This document shows, in pieces, positions 7,773 to 17,410 of a stretch of 64,000 nt of DNA. Each line of letters opens with the position of its first letter. Within the stretch, counting starts at the first letter, position 1. The stretch comes from Leptospira koniambonensis (GTDB lineage: Bacteria > Spirochaetota > Leptospiria > Leptospirales > Leptospiraceae), in contig NZ_RQFY01000004.1 of NCBI RefSeq assembly GCF_004769555.1, forward strand, positions 992,001-1,056,000. The letters run 5' to 3'. The translations under genes were made by a program, and so were the position numbers. A model generated the notes under the pieces. It made no database searches, was not told the origin of the DNA, and worked only from the letters and a program-made list of their open reading frames with translations.

Positions 7773-9779
7773 TTACTGAACTACTAGAAGATCTATCTTT
7801 CCGTGTTTATTATATTTCACGAATGCTTTTCCTTTTTCGTAGTAGTCGTGATAGTCACCTTGTTTTCTGAATTTAGAACCCAAAAGTTTTTCTGCAGCTG
7901 GTTTAGAAGATCCTACAGTGATCCCTTGTCCTAAACCTGGACTATTATCTCCCACTACATTCACCTGAACTACAGTCCCCATATCTAAAATGAAAGCAGT
8001 CTCTTTGTTATCGTATTCGAAATATTCCAAACCACTTTTTTTATCCGTTTTGATACGTGTAGGTTTTCCCCAGTTTTTTAGAAGATCTTCCAACTTATCT
8101 CCTGGACCAACTCCACCAACCTTAAACGCATTCACTTCATTTGCAGGAGTAGGAGCAGTTAGTTCGATCGCGTGGATCTTTGCTAATACCTTTGCCCAAC
8201 CAGAAGTAGAATCGTAATTAGTTAAATAATAACTTGCGAGACCTTTAGATTTTGGATCTACCGCAGAATAAGATTCGACCAATGCAATGTTTAAGATTGG
8301 GGTGAAGTTCTCATAAATATAATCCGGATCAACCTGCTGTTTTTGAGCAGTGGATTGGCCGATCGTTTTTAGATATTGAGCGATCTGAGGATTGCTTCCG
8401 CTTTGATTTGCAAGAGTTCTGATCTTTTGGTCGATAGAAAGTGCAAGACGATTGAAAAGTTCTTTTGCTTCTTCTCTTTTGTCTGTCCAGAATAGAACTA
8501 CTCCCAAGTTATTCGCTAGTGCAACAGTTCCTTCTGCTTGGAATGCTTTGTTAGCTACACTAACTGCTACATCCAGATCTTTTTCATCCGCAGAATAAGA
8601 AAGTAATACAGCATAATTAGAGAGAAAGTAAGGATCATCTGTTTTTACGATCACTTCTCTGTATGCTTTGAGTGCGCGATTATAAGCAGCCTCGTTTCCT
8701 GGAACTATCCTCATGACTGCACGTTTGCTTTTGTCTGGAGGAAATACCATTGTGTCTCTAAAGGAAGGCATATCCAATACTGGTTTTAATTTTAATTCTT
8801 CATTAGAAGCTGTTGCCATCCAGATCTTGTGCATACAAACAGCGAGAGCTTTGCTTAAGTACGTATTCTCCGGGAATTTTTTAATTCCGTCTTCCAAGTT
8901 GGATCTTGCTTCATCCAAATTTCTACCTAGTTGGATATCATCGAAAGTTTTTTCCATCTTAGCTAAGAAGCTATACAGTTCTTGTTTATCCGTTTTTAGT
9001 CTGGATAATCTTTCATTGGGAGAAGGATGGCTGGAAAAATAATGAGAACCAATCAGTTCAGGTCTAGTTTTATCTGCTTTAGAAGAAGCTAATGCTTCTT
9101 TATAAGATTGTTCCACTTCATTCAAAGTTTGTAGAGTGATGAGCATGAAATCACCACCGTACCCAGCTTTATCTAATAAGAATAAACCTGTTTGATCAGC
9201 ATCTAACTCTTGCTCTTGTGAGAACTTACTATTTTCTAAAAATGCTTTTCCAGAAGGTTCATCTTTAAGTGCATAAAACTTTTTAACACTATTGAAAACA
9301 TGTCTATTATAGAAGTGAGCTAACTCGTGAGACAATACTCCTGCGATATATCTTTCACGATGGAAGTCTAACTTCTGAGCGGCATCTGCTTCTTTTTGTT
9401 TGATTATCTCATCTAAAGAATCCAAAGCGCCTGAATGAATACAGAATTGTCCGCCGGCCATCGCAAATGCGTTGAAGCTTGCTTCCTTTACAATTTTGTA
9501 AACTAGTGGAAAGGGAGGGTTTCCGGAATTTTTGGAAAGTTTACCGAATGCTTTGTCTATCGGCTTCTTCCAACCCTTATGATCTGTAAGCACAGTCTTG
9601 GACTTGATCAGATTTGTGAATTGCACATTACTTTGTCTTACTAACTGTGCATACAATTCCGGATCGAATTCTCCTGGTTTACTTTGAGAAAAAATTGGAG
9701 AGCCCGAGAAAGATAGGATGCCTAAAACCACCAATAATTTCAGGACATAAGGGCGAACCGAATTCGAAAGATCGATCAT
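7773..9779 (-). CDS. Secreted M48 metallopeptidase with TPRs and BamE-like C-terminal repeats
   Basis: A 668-residue exported protein with a signal peptide (about residues 1-32). The peptidase domain holds HELAH at 151-155 and the third zinc ligand region ELDAD at 191-195, the M48 arrangement. Downstream lie TPR-like helical repeats (about 280-500), then two related segments (GVGPGDKLEDLLKNWGKPT and ITVGSSKPAAEKLLGSKF) resembling the SmpA/BamE-like fold. This is the layout of BepA-like periplasmic proteases that act in outer-membrane quality control. It is the first gene of the minus-strand unit leading to the pseudokinase, VWA and PurA-like genes, though those are cytoplasmic; a shared job is not proven. 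It lies 116 bases after ctaB. Confidence 0.82.
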   Translation of the reverse strand: MIDLSNSVRPYVLKLLVVLGILSFSGSPIFSQSKPGEFDPELYAQLVRQSNVQFTNLIKSKTVLTDHKGWKKPIDKAFGKLSKNSGNPPFPLVYKIVKEASFNAFAMAGGQFCIHSGALDSLDEIIKQKEADAAQKLDFHRERYIAGVLSHELAHFYNRHVFNSVKKFYALKDEPSGKAFLENSKFSQEQELDADQTGLFLLDKAGYGGDFMLITLQTLNEVEQSYKEALASSKADKTRPELIGSHYFSSHPSPNERLSRLKTDKQELYSFLAKMEKTFDDIQLGRNLDEARSNLEDGIKKFPENTYLSKALAVCMHKIWMATASNEELKLKPVLDMPSFRDTMVFPPDKSKRAVMRIVPGNEAAYNRALKAYREVIVKTDDPYFLSNYAVLLSYSADEKDLDVAVSVANKAFQAEGTVALANNLGVVLFWTDKREEAKELFNRLALSIDQKIRTLANQSGSNPQIAQYLKTIGQSTAQKQQVDPDYIYENFTPILNIALVESYSAVDPKSKGLASYYLTNYDSTSGWAKVLAKIHAIELTAPTPANEVNAFKVGGVGPGDKLEDLLKNWGKPTRIKTDKKSGLEYFEYDNKETAFILDMGTVVQVNVVGDNSPGLGQGITVGSSKPAAEKLLGSKFRKQGDYHDYYEKGKAFVKYNKHGKIDLLVVQ

Positions 9780-9895
9780 GGGAAAAACCTCTTGAGGAGA
9801 GAAAACTATCTGCTATTAAGCGACTGTCAACTCTGAAAGGTTTAAAAAGTGAAGTGAAATTTTTTGACCGAAAAACCGGTTTGGAGAACTTTTAA

Positions 9896-10765
9896 TTAGG
9901 CGGCGATGGAATGATCGATCAGAATTAAAATATTGATCAAGAACAAGTGAAGAATGCTGAAAAAGAAAAATCCTCTGGCGAACTTAGGTTCTGGATTCTG
10001 GAATAATTTTACGGAAAGGTAAAGTATAGAGATACTCAACGCTACAGAAGAGATCATATACAACCAACCCATAGAAGGTTCTGCCCAATAGAACGCGATC
10101 ACAGATCCAACATAAAGAACGGTATAAAATAAAATAGAACGTCCTGTTTCTTTCACACCTTTTACCACAGGAAGCATTGGAAAATTTGCATCTTTGTAAT
10201 CTTCTTTCAGGAAGATCGCAAGCGCCCAGAAGTGAGCCGGAGTCCAGAGAAAGATCATTAAAAATAAGATCCAAGCAGGCAAAGGTAAAGAATTACTAAC
10301 GGCTGCATAACCAATCAAAGGTCCTACACAACCTGCTACTCCACCTATTACAATATTCTGATGTGTTCTTGGTTTTAATAGGATAGTATAAAGAAAAACA
10401 TAAGCGAGAAGTGCAGCAAATGCACATATCGCAGTTAGCAAATTTGCAAAATAATATAAGATCCCAAACGCAACGAAGGTCATTGCAAATCCAACGATCC
10501 AGGCTTGAGCAGTACTGATCCTTCCTGCAGGAAGCGGACGATTTGCAGTCCGTTTCATTTTAGAATCTCTATCTATTTCTATGATCTGGTTGAAGATAAA
10601 GGAAGCAGAAGACATTAAAAAAGTCCCAAGCATAGTCATGAAGACAAGAAGTGTGCTAGGCGCGGTCGGGGCACCAAGATATAAACCAGGCACAGCAGTA
10701 GCCAAAACAAGGGAGCTTACCCTTGGTTTGATCATCTGGTTCCAGTCTGAAAGAAAACTATTCAT
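9896..10765 (-). CDS. ctaB: Protoheme IX farnesyltransferase (heme O synthase)
   Basis: A polytopic UbiA-family prenyltransferase of 289 residues that adds farnesyl to heme b to give heme O. It has MIKPRV near the N-terminus, the first Asp-rich motif [21 protein letters not shown] and the second conserved loop around [15 protein letters not shown], in a series of about eight to nine hydrophobic helices. I prefer the Met at 10765 over an upstream one at 10822, because the longer form would overlap ctaA and add a non-conserved leader. It follows ctaA by 4 bases, giving the heme A pathway in order, and supplies the divergent caa3 oxidase. Confidence 0.93.
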   Translation of the reverse strand: MNSFLSDWNQMIKPRVSSLVLATAVPGLYLGAPTAPSTLLVFMTMLGTFLMSSASFIFNQIIEIDRDSKMKRTANRPLPAGRISTAQAWIVGFAMTFVAFGILYYFANLLTAICAFAALLAYVFLYTILLKPRTHQNIVIGGVAGCVGPLIGYAAVSNSLPLPAWILFLMIFLWTPAHFWALAIFLKEDYKDANFPMLPVVKGVKETGRSILFYTVLYVGSVIAFYWAEPSMGWLYMISSVALSISILYLSVKLFQNPEPKFARGFFFFSILHLFLINILILIDHSIAA

Positions 10766-10769
10766 TCTA

Positions 10770-11708
10770 TTAAGAAACCTTACTTTTAGACAGCTCTGAA
10801 GCTCTCTGCACCCAGACTGCATACATGGATAAGAAAAGAAGAATGGCTACTCCAGTATGAGCAGCAGTCACGAGTTTCGGAAGTTTTGCGTATACGTTGA
10901 TAACTCCCAATCCTATCTGAATGACTAGAAGAATGATCGCTATCCTTACGTATTTTTTAGTTTCTGCGGAGAATCCTTTGAATATTCCATAAAGGTTTAT
11001 TAGAAGAATATAAAATGCCACTAAGTAAGCACCCAATCTATGTTGTACCTGGATTTGTATCTTAGGTTCTATAACAGAAGGGAGCCATTCTCCGTTACAA
11101 GTTGGAAATTCCATACAAGCAAGTCCTGCGTAGTTGGAACTTACTCTTCCCCCTAAAATAATTTGGAAGAAGATTAATAATACACCGATCAACAGAGGGA
11201 TCTGGTCCTTCTGCAATAAACTTTGTTTCGTTAAAAACTCATTTGAATTTGTAGAATTTTCAAGATAGCGAGCTTTGAATGCCGCAGTACCTATACAAAG
11301 TAAGAACAAAATAGCATTCAACAAGTGAAGATTCACAGTAGCAGGATCTAAAGAAAGAAGAACTGTTAAACCTCCCAAAGTAATTTGAGAAGCAATCAAT
11401 AAGATCCCTAAGATAAAATAACCTAAGAAAGGTTTTCTTAATTCAGGAATGATTACAGTCCAGACAGTACCAGCAATCAGAACAATTCCTAAAAATCCGG
11501 AATAATATCTATGTCCGACTTCCATAAAAATATTAAAATCGAAGTCTGGAAAAAATTTACCGAAACAAAAAGGCCAATCGGGACAAGCGAGTCCTGAGTC
11601 TGTAGCTCGGACAAGCGGTCCATATAATAAATTTAGAAAAATTAGAACTGAATAGATTACTAGGAAGAGAGAAAACTTTCTGAATTGAGAATAAGTAGAA
11701 GCGATCAT
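10770..11708 (-). CDS. ctaA: Heme A synthase (COX15/CtaA)
   Basis: A 312-residue, eight-helix membrane protein that oxidises the heme O methyl group to make heme A. The heme-ligand histidines are visible as [27 protein letters not shown] and TAAHTGVA, in two related four-helix halves. The loop after the first helix, with [12 protein letters not shown], matches the bacterial family, and an extra Cys pair ([10 protein letters not shown]) stands in the second half. It lies directly upstream of ctaB and divergent from the oxidase operon, with about 320 bases between it and the small cox-linked peptide gene. Confidence 0.93.
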   Translation of the reverse strand: MIASTYSQFRKFSLFLVIYSVLIFLNLLYGPLVRATDSGLACPDWPFCFGKFFPDFDFNIFMEVGHRYYSGFLGIVLIAGTVWTVIIPELRKPFLGYFILGILLIASQITLGGLTVLLSLDPATVNLHLLNAILFLLCIGTAAFKARYLENSTNSNEFLTKQSLLQKDQIPLLIGVLLIFFQIILGGRVSSNYAGLACMEFPTCNGEWLPSVIEPKIQIQVQHRLGAYLVAFYILLINLYGIFKGFSAETKKYVRIAIILLVIQIGLGVINVYAKLPKLVTAAHTGVAILLFLSMYAVWVQRASELSKSKVS

Positions 11709-12030
11709 TCTGTTTTTTCGGAGAATCCGAGCTCTTCTTTACCATACTTGAGCGAGATTGATTTGGGGCAAGAGATTTGATGTTTGAAAATCGAAAGCTT
11801 ACATTTTGATCTGAGACTAATTCTCATGCAAAAACATTTCAAGATTCTAAAGAACGACTGTTCTATTCTACCGACCCTCGGTCAGATGCTTTTTATGTCG
11901 GTTCTAAACGGTTGAAAAGACTGAAAAGCAAAAACGCTTTCAAAAAAAAGACAGGTCTCCAAAACTGGCTGGTATCTTTCGCTTTTTACAAAAGTGAAAC
12001 GTTTTTTTCTGATACTTTAGGAGTCATTCC
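11709..12030. other. Intergenic region between ctaA and the cox operon
   Basis: About 320 bases separate the two divergent respiratory units and should hold both promoters. I see no gene in it. A 15-base imperfect palindrome lies at 11812-11826 (TGAGACT-A-ATTCTCA), partly like a Fur/PerR box. A short GC-rich dyad (GACC-CTC-GGTC) lies near 11872. The ribosome site for the 52-aa gene (AGGAG) is at about 12020. No confident -35/-10 pair can be named. Confidence 0.5.
11812..11826. promoter_or_regulatory. Fur/PerR-like 7-1-7 palindrome (weak)
   Basis: TGAGACT-A-ATTCTCA has two half-sites sharing 5 and 6 of 7 bases with the Fur consensus half-sites (TGATAAT/ATTATCA). It lies between the heme A genes and the oxidase operon, where iron or peroxide control would make sense. 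The match is imperfect and could be chance in AT-rich DNA. Confidence 0.3.
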
Positions 12031-12189
12031 ATGAGCCAAAACGGAGACCATTACAACAAGGCAGGTTTTTGGACATTCGTGGTCGTGTTGACCGCCAACA
12101 TTCTTTATTTCGTTTATCTTTCTGCATTCCACAAAGGTGTTAAAGATTATAATGAAGTAGTTCCTTCCCACACTTCGGCAGCGAAGTAA
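12031..12189 (+). CDS. Small single-span membrane protein at the head of the cox operon
   Basis: A 52-residue ORF, below the usual length cut-off, beginning MSQNGDHYNKAG and holding one hydrophobic span (about residues 12-32: FWTFVVVLTANILYFVYLSA) followed by a polar tail ending TSAAK. A good ribosome site (TTTAGGAG) stands about 9 bases before ATG. It lies 24 bases upstream of the SCO gene in the same direction. Its size, topology and place suggest a small oxidase subunit or assembly peptide, as seen for other heme-copper oxidases. This is inference; I do not recognise the family. Confidence 0.72.
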   Translation: MSQNGDHYNKAGFWTFVVVLTANILYFVYLSAFHKGVKDYNEVVPSHTSAAK

Positions 12190-12213
12190 GGAAAGAATCC
12201 GGGAATAAGTACC

Positions 12214-13059
12214 TTGTTCTCCTCCAATCATCCGCGGTCATTTTTCAAAAGTGCTGCGGCTCTTATTCTTTTCTTACCTTTCCTATCCGTACTATCTTTT
12301 GATACAAAAAGAGAATTACCTGCTCACGCAGTTCCTCCTGAACTCGAAGGTGTAGGTCTAGAAGAAAAATTAGGAAATCGTATAGATACCAATTTATCTT
12401 TCGTTGATGAACAAGGTAAACAAGTCCGCATTGGCGACTATTTGAAAGAAGGAAAACCACTTCTTCTTACCTTAGTGTATTATAGATGTCCAACACTCTG
12501 CAGTCTTTATCTGAATGAAATCTCAACCGCACTCAAAGAATTGAATCTACAAGTAGGAAAAGAATTCAATTACGTAGCGGTAAGTTTTGATCCAAAAGAA
12601 AAATCTGATCTAGCAAAAGCGAAAAAAGAAGTATATGTGAAAGATTATGGAAGAGGGGACGGTTCCGGCTGGAGTTTTTTAACCGGAAATGATCCTGAAA
12701 TAAAGGCTTTGTCTTCCAGCTTGGGTTTTTCCTACAAATGGAATCCATATAATGATCAATGGGTGCATGTTTCTGTTGCCTATGTGATTACCCCTGAAGG
12801 ACAAATTTCCAGGTATTTAAAAGGGATCCCGATGGATGAAAGGACTCTGAGATTATCTCTCGTAGAGGCTGGAAACGGTAAAATCGGCGATTTGACTGAC
12901 AGTGTTGCCCTTTTTTGCTTCCAATTTGATCCATCCAAAAATAGGTATACATTATACGCATTCAATATCATGCGAATCGGCGGTTTTCTTACTGTCGTTA
13001 TCCTTGCGGCGTTCTTATTCCGCTTTTGGAAGAAACAAAACTCGTCTAGTACAGTATAA
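12214..13059 (+). CDS. SCO1/SenC-family copper chaperone for cytochrome oxidase
   Basis: A 281-residue protein with an N-terminal signal or anchor (about 12-29), a thioredoxin-like domain with the copper-binding motif C92-PTL-C96 (YYRCPTLC) and the third ligand H185 (WVHVSVAY), and an additional C-terminal membrane helix (about 253-272). SCO proteins deliver copper to, or reduce, the CuA centre of subunit II, whose gene follows 26 bases later. The start codon appears to be TTG, with GGGAA upstream; no nearby ATG fits. The C-terminal helix is longer than in many SCO proteins and suggests double anchoring. Confidence 0.9.
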   Translation: MFSSNHPRSFFKSAAALILFLPFLSVLSFDTKRELPAHAVPPELEGVGLEEKLGNRIDTNLSFVDEQGKQVRIGDYLKEGKPLLLTLVYYRCPTLCSLYLNEISTALKELNLQVGKEFNYVAVSFDPKEKSDLAKAKKEVYVKDYGRGDGSGWSFLTGNDPEIKALSSSLGFSYKWNPYNDQWVHVSVAYVITPEGQISRYLKGIPMDERTLRLSLVEAGNGKIGDLTDSVALFCFQFDPSKNRYTLYAFNIMRIGGFLTVVILAAFLFRFWKKQNSSSTV

Positions 13060-13085
13060 ATAAAGGAAGGAGTGATTTCGATCCG

Positions 13086-14114
13086 ATGAACTGGTTCTCT
13101 CTTATTACGGCGACAAGCTTCATGCCGGTTCCAGCGACTAAAGAATCGGGAGATGTAGATAACCTCTATATCTTTCTTCTTGTTTCGGGCCTTATTTCTT
13201 TTATCATTCTCATTGGGGGAATGGTAATATTCATTTTCAAGTATAGAAGAAAAACTGAAGACCAGAAAAGTGCGTATATCACGCATAATACTCTTGCTGA
13301 GTTCCTTTGGTCCTTCATACCTTTCGTGATCATGATGATCATCTTCGCTTGGGGATGGGATGTTTTCCATGATCTTCGCAGAGTCGGAGAGAAAGGTGAT
13401 GTTGAGGTTCACGTTACTGCTCGTCAGTGGGCTTGGACTTTCAAATACGCGAATGATATCGAGATCAATAGCCCTACCGATAAAAAGTTACTGGAAAATG
13501 AGCCGGACTCTACTCTTCTCAAACCTGAGATCGTAGTAGTTCCACTCGGCAAAACCATTCGTTTCATTCTTACTTCTGATGACGTTCTACATAGCTTCTA
13601 TGTTCCTGCATTCAGGAACAAAATGGATGCGGTTCCTGGCAGAAGAACTACTTTCACTTTCACTCCGATCGAGAAAGGGGACTTCACAGTATTCTGTACT
13701 GAGTATTGCGGAACCAAACACTCCAACATGATGGCTACGATTCGTGTGGTAGACGGAGAAGAATTCGCTGCTTGGCAGGACAAAAAAGTCAAAGAATTGG
13801 CTGATGCCGGTAAAGGAAAAGGACCTGCAGAAAGAGGAGAAGCTCTTTTTAAAGGAAGCCTTGGATGTAGCGGATGTCACTCCTTAGATGGATCCAGGAT
13901 TGTTGGACCAAGCTTTAAAGGTCTTTATGGTAATAAGAGAGACTTCGCAGACGGAACTTCTGTAACTGCGGATGACGCTTATATCAAACAATCCATCCTT
14001 GTTCCTACAGCTAAGATTGTAGCTGGTTTCCCTCCTGCGATGTCTTCCTTTCAAGGAAGGATCAAAGAGGACGAGATCAAGGACATCATCGAATTCATTA
14101 AGACGCTTAAATAG
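13086..14114 (+). CDS. coxB: Cytochrome c oxidase subunit II with fused cytochrome c (caa3 type)
   Basis: A 342-residue protein: two N-terminal helices (about 26-52 and 70-92), the CuA cupredoxin domain with ligands H169, C204, E206, C208, H212 and M215 ([13 protein letters not shown]), then a class I cytochrome c domain with C261-SG-CH265 and a downstream PAMSSF carrying the likely Met ligand. The fused heme marks a caa3 oxidase that takes electrons directly from a small cytochrome or other donor at the outer face of the inner membrane. It lies between SCO and coxA, 11 bases before coxA. Confidence 0.95.
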   Translation: MNWFSLITATSFMPVPATKESGDVDNLYIFLLVSGLISFIILIGGMVIFIFKYRRKTEDQKSAYITHNTLAEFLWSFIPFVIMMIIFAWGWDVFHDLRRVGEKGDVEVHVTARQWAWTFKYANDIEINSPTDKKLLENEPDSTLLKPEIVVVPLGKTIRFILTSDDVLHSFYVPAFRNKMDAVPGRRTTFTFTPIEKGDFTVFCTEYCGTKHSNMMATIRVVDGEEFAAWQDKKVKELADAGKGKGPAERGEALFKGSLGCSGCHSLDGSRIVGPSFKGLYGNKRDFADGTSVTADDAYIKQSILVPTAKIVAGFPPAMSSFQGRIKEDEIKDIIEFIKTLK

Positions 14115-14125
14115 GATTACGGACA

Positions 14126-15709
14126 ATGGCCCACGAGCAACATAATTACCTGAATCACCAAAAGGGGATTTGGTCCTGGCTTACGACCTTAGATCATAAG
14201 CGTATCGGGATCATGTATTTTATCGCGATCATGAGCTTCTTCTTCTTAGGAGGAGTTTTCGCTCTATTAGTTCGCGCAGAATTATTCACACCTGGAAAAA
14301 CCCTTTTTTCCGCAGATGTTTATAACAGAATGATGACCTACCATGGAGCCATTATGGTGTTCATGGTGATCGTTCCTGGTATCCCTGCAATTTTCGGAAA
14401 CTTCGTGCTTCCGATCATGATTGGAGCAAAAGACGTAGCGTTCCCAAGATTGAACTTAATGAGCTGGTACATGCTGATGATCGGAGCTGCGATCACGGGT
14501 TCCACTCTATTCTTGGAAAACGTTGATACTGGTTGGACTTTCTATACTCCATATTCTTCCATTAAAACTGGATTAGGAGTGATTCCGATGGTTCTTGGAG
14601 TATTCATTATTGGATTCTCCTCCATTCTAACTGGATTGAACTTCATCGTTACCACTCATAAACTGAGAGCGCCTGGAATGACCATGAATAGAATTCCTCT
14701 CATGGTTTGGGCACTTTACTCAACTGCGATCTTGCAAGTATTGGCAACTCCAGTTCTTGCGATCACTCTGCTTCTTTTGATTGCAGAGAAAACTCTTGGA
14801 GTGGGGATTTTTGATCCTCAGTTGGGAGGAGATCCGGTACTATTCCAGCACTTCTTCTGGTTCTATTCACACCCTGCGGTTTATATCATGATCCTTCCTG
14901 CGATGGGAGTGATTTCCGAGTTGGTTGCTACTTACTCTCGTAAAGTAATCTTCGGATATACTGCAATTGCTTATTCTTCCTTAGCGATCGCTGGGGTTTC
15001 CTTCTTAGTATGGGGACACCACATGTTCGTTTCTGGACAATCTGAGTTTGCGGGAGTTCTGTTCTCCTTCATCACAATGCTTGTAGGAGTTCCTACAGCG
15101 ATCAAATTGTTCAACTGGATCGCGACAATGTATAAAGGAAGTATCCGTTTGGATGCTCCGATGCTTTTTGCGATCGGGTTCATGTTCCTATTCACCATCG
15201 GTGGTTTGACTGGAGTGTATCTGGCTTCTACTGGTATGGACATTCACTTCCACGATACTTACTTCGTGGTGGCTCACTTCCATTACGTGATGGTTGGTGG
15301 AACATTGATGGCGCTTATGGGAGCATTGATCTACTGGTTCCCTAAAGTTACCGGAAAAATTTATAGCGACCTTGTAGGAAGAATTTCCTGGGTATTTATC
15401 TTCACCGGATTTAACGTTACCTTCTTCCCTCAATTTATCTTGGGAAATATGGGAATGCCTCGTAGATACTATGATTATCTTCCTACATTCACCGAATTAA
15501 ACCAAATGTCCACTTTCGGATCTTGGTTGATCGGAACAGGATTCTTGGTCGGACTTTTCGGAGTGATCCATGCACTTCTGAAAGGAAAAGAAGCAGGAAA
15601 CAATCCTTTCGGAGGAAAAACTCTGGAATGGACTACCGCTTCTCCTCCACCACATGAAAATTTTGAATCTACCCCAGTACTAACCGGAGGGCCTTATGAG
15701 TACCGCTAA
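14126..15709 (+). CDS. coxA: Cytochrome c oxidase subunit I, YSHPAVY (A2-like) type
   Basis: The 527-residue catalytic subunit, with twelve hydrophobic helices expected. It carries the low-spin heme ligand region [11 protein letters not shown], the CuB site YSHPAVY at 247-253, the HH pair in WGHHMFVSG and the heme ligands in [13 protein letters not shown]. The usual proton-channel Glu (HPEVY) is Ala here and a Tyr-Ser pair precedes the His, as in A2-type oxidases of the Rhodothermus/Thermus caa3 kind. The enzyme reduces O2 to water and pumps protons. It overlaps coxC by 14 bases. Confidence 0.96.
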   Translation: MAHEQHNYLNHQKGIWSWLTTLDHKRIGIMYFIAIMSFFFLGGVFALLVRAELFTPGKTLFSADVYNRMMTYHGAIMVFMVIVPGIPAIFGNFVLPIMIGAKDVAFPRLNLMSWYMLMIGAAITGSTLFLENVDTGWTFYTPYSSIKTGLGVIPMVLGVFIIGFSSILTGLNFIVTTHKLRAPGMTMNRIPLMVWALYSTAILQVLATPVLAITLLLLIAEKTLGVGIFDPQLGGDPVLFQHFFWFYSHPAVYIMILPAMGVISELVATYSRKVIFGYTAIAYSSLAIAGVSFLVWGHHMFVSGQSEFAGVLFSFITMLVGVPTAIKLFNWIATMYKGSIRLDAPMLFAIGFMFLFTIGGLTGVYLASTGMDIHFHDTYFVVAHFHYVMVGGTLMALMGALIYWFPKVTGKIYSDLVGRISWVFIFTGFNVTFFPQFILGNMGMPRRYYDYLPTFTELNQMSTFGSWLIGTGFLVGLFGVIHALLKGKEAGNNPFGGKTLEWTTASPPPHENFESTPVLTGGPYEYR

Positions 15710-16475
15710 TCACTCGGGTGGTTTTCATCACGCGCATCATTTTAATAGCGCAGAGCATCAATATGAATCTTCTAAACAAGGGATCTGGTTATTCCTTGTT
15801 ACAGAAATTCTAATGTTCGGTGGATTATTCGTAGGATATTCCATTTACCATTCTCTATACCCGCAAGTTTTCCATGCAGGAAGTAAGCAACTTTCCGTAG
15901 TTTTGGGAGCTTTAAACACAGTAGTTCTTCTATTCAGCTCATTCACCATGGCGCTTGGAATTAACTATGTGCAAAGAGGTCTTAGAAACAAAGCGATCAT
16001 TGCTCTTGCAGTGACTATCGCTTGTGCTGCGATCTTCATGGTTGTAAAGTTTTTCGAATATACTCACAAGTTCCACGTGGGTACAGTTCCTGGAAAATAC
16101 GCTTACACTGAAGAGTTAAGCGCTTCCGGTGAGAAGATAACTAAAGTTGGAGCACTACTTGCAGAAGCTAATAAACTTAGCGTAGTAGAAAGAGAACACA
16201 AACTTCACCTGGATGAAACTGAATACGAACACCTGACCCTTTTGGAAAAAACCAAAAACTGGCCTTTGTTCTTCGGATTCTATTTCGTAATGTCCGGTAT
16301 TCACGGTCTGCACGTTCTTGCTGGTGCATTTTTGATCTTCTGGGTACTTTTGAAAGTGATCAAAAACCAAGTTGGTCCTGAATATTACACTCCTGTAGAA
16401 GGTGTGGGCTTGTTCTGGCACGTGGTAGACTTGATCTGGATTTACCTTTTCCCTCTTCTTTATTTGGTGGGATAA
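15696..16475 (+). CDS. coxC: Cytochrome c oxidase subunit III
   Basis: A 259-residue membrane protein with the COX3 pattern: [19 protein letters not shown] near the N-terminus, KFFEYTHKF, then [10 protein letters not shown] and [24 protein letters not shown] at the C-terminus. Between the FEY helix and the next helix there is a polar, charged insert of about 55 residues ([10 protein letters not shown] to LLEKTKN) that many bacterial CoxC lack. Translation starts inside the end of coxA. No coxD (subunit IV) follows; a strong terminator ends the operon. Confidence 0.93.
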   Translation: MSTANHSGGFHHAHHFNSAEHQYESSKQGIWLFLVTEILMFGGLFVGYSIYHSLYPQVFHAGSKQLSVVLGALNTVVLLFSSFTMALGINYVQRGLRNKAIIALAVTIACAAIFMVVKFFEYTHKFHVGTVPGKYAYTEELSASGEKITKVGALLAEANKLSVVEREHKLHLDETEYEHLTLLEKTKNWPLFFGFYFVMSGIHGLHVLAGAFLIFWVLLKVIKNQVGPEYYTPVEGVGLFWHVVDLIWIYLFPLLYLVG

Positions 16476-16513
16476 GTTAAGTCAAAAGCAAGCAGCTGAA
16501 AGGTCTGCTTACG

Positions 16514-16546
16514 AAAAAGCCGGAGCTTCGCTCCGGCTTTTTTATT
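16514..16546 (+). terminator. Rho-independent terminator of the cox operon
   Basis: An 8-base-pair GC-rich stem, GCCGGAGC / GCTCCGGC (16519-16526 with 16530-16537), with a TTC loop. It is flanked by A5 on the left and T6 on the right, so it may work in both directions. It stands about 40 bases after the coxC stop. Confidence 0.93.
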
Positions 16547-16635
16547 TTCTGCCTGAAACTGGCTTATAAAAAAACTGCAAAGAAACGGCGAATCCTGCCG
16601 ATATTTAAAGAGAGACAGGTTTTCCCGGACGCAAT

Positions 16636-17298
16636 ATGCAAAATATAGATTATTCCAGAAGACTGAGACAATCCGGGACCAGAGGTCCGGCTCCACGTCA
16701 GGGAGAGTCTTTTCCAACTGTGCAAACAATCCAGCATGTGAGGGGAGGAAATTCTCCGATCCGTTCTTTCCCAAGTTCCAGATCTATCTTTCTGGTTTTA
16801 GTTGGGGCCATTTCTCTTTTTACTGGTGGGGTAGTAGTCGGTCTTAGATTGGATCAGAAGGAGCAAACATTTGCTCAAAACGAAACTCAGTCTTTTTATA
16901 ATGCGGGAAAAAATGTAAGAACAGAACAATCTGTAGAAGAGAGAGAAAATTCTTCTACAGAAACAGTAAGCTCTAATGCTGCAGAAAATTCTGCTGAAAC
17001 TTCTACTTCTTCCCAAAGCTCTAATCGAAATCCTGGACTCAAATTTCCGGCCAGATCGGATAAGGAAAATTATTTCCTATCTATCCCAACTGAAGATTCA
17101 GTCGAGGCGATGGAAATTGGAAAAAAATTGCTGAGAGCAAAACCTGAGTTCCAAGGAAGATTTTTTAGATCCAAAGACGGAGAATTATTCCTAGGATATT
17201 TTTACGGAAAAGAAGAAGCTACTAAGGCTCTAGAATCCATTCGCCCTCTGAATGATCCGATTTTTCACAAAACTTCTATTCACAAACTTCAATTTTGA
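16636..17298 (+). CDS. Single-span membrane protein with SPOR-like C-terminal domain
   Basis: A 220-residue protein with a basic cytoplasmic N-terminus (about 48 residues), one membrane helix (about 49-69: SIFLVLVGAISLFTGGVVVG), a low-complexity Ser/Asn/Glu-rich periplasmic linker (about 85-133) and a folded C-terminal segment of about 70 residues (YFLSIPTEDSVEAMEIGKKL to EEATKALESIRPL). The domain order and the repeat of two strand-helix units resemble SPOR proteins that bind denuded peptidoglycan, but key residues are not strict. It lies alone between the cox terminator and carD. Confidence 0.55.
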   Translation: MQNIDYSRRLRQSGTRGPAPRQGESFPTVQTIQHVRGGNSPIRSFPSSRSIFLVLVGAISLFTGGVVVGLRLDQKEQTFAQNETQSFYNAGKNVRTEQSVEERENSSTETVSSNAAENSAETSTSSQSSNRNPGLKFPARSDKENYFLSIPTEDSVEAMEIGKKLLRAKPEFQGRFFRSKDGELFLGYFYGKEEATKALESIRPLNDPIFHKTSIHKLQF

Positions 17299-17347
17299 TC
17301 TGAATTTTCGAACTAAGTTCATATCAGAGCTTAAACTCATTTTTTCC

Positions 17348-17375
17348 TTGACTTTGCCTCAAAATTTGCTATATT
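17348..17375 (+). promoter_or_regulatory. Sigma-70-type promoter of carD
   Basis: TTGACT (17348-17353) and TATATT (17370-17375) are separated by 16 bases, close to the vegetative consensus. The -10 element ends 35 bases before the carD start, leaving room for a short leader. Confidence 0.65.
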
Positions 17376-17410
17376 TTTGGGCAGAGTTTTAACGGAAGTC
17401 TTAATACTAA

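Noticed and set aside
12780..13412. Long minus-strand open frame (210 codons) across SCO and coxB
   Set aside because: It lies opposite two well-supported oxidase genes, has no ribosome site and reads as low-quality sequence.
16798..17016. Minus-strand open frame opposite the SPOR-like gene
   Set aside because: It is the shadow of a low-complexity Ser/Glu-rich linker.
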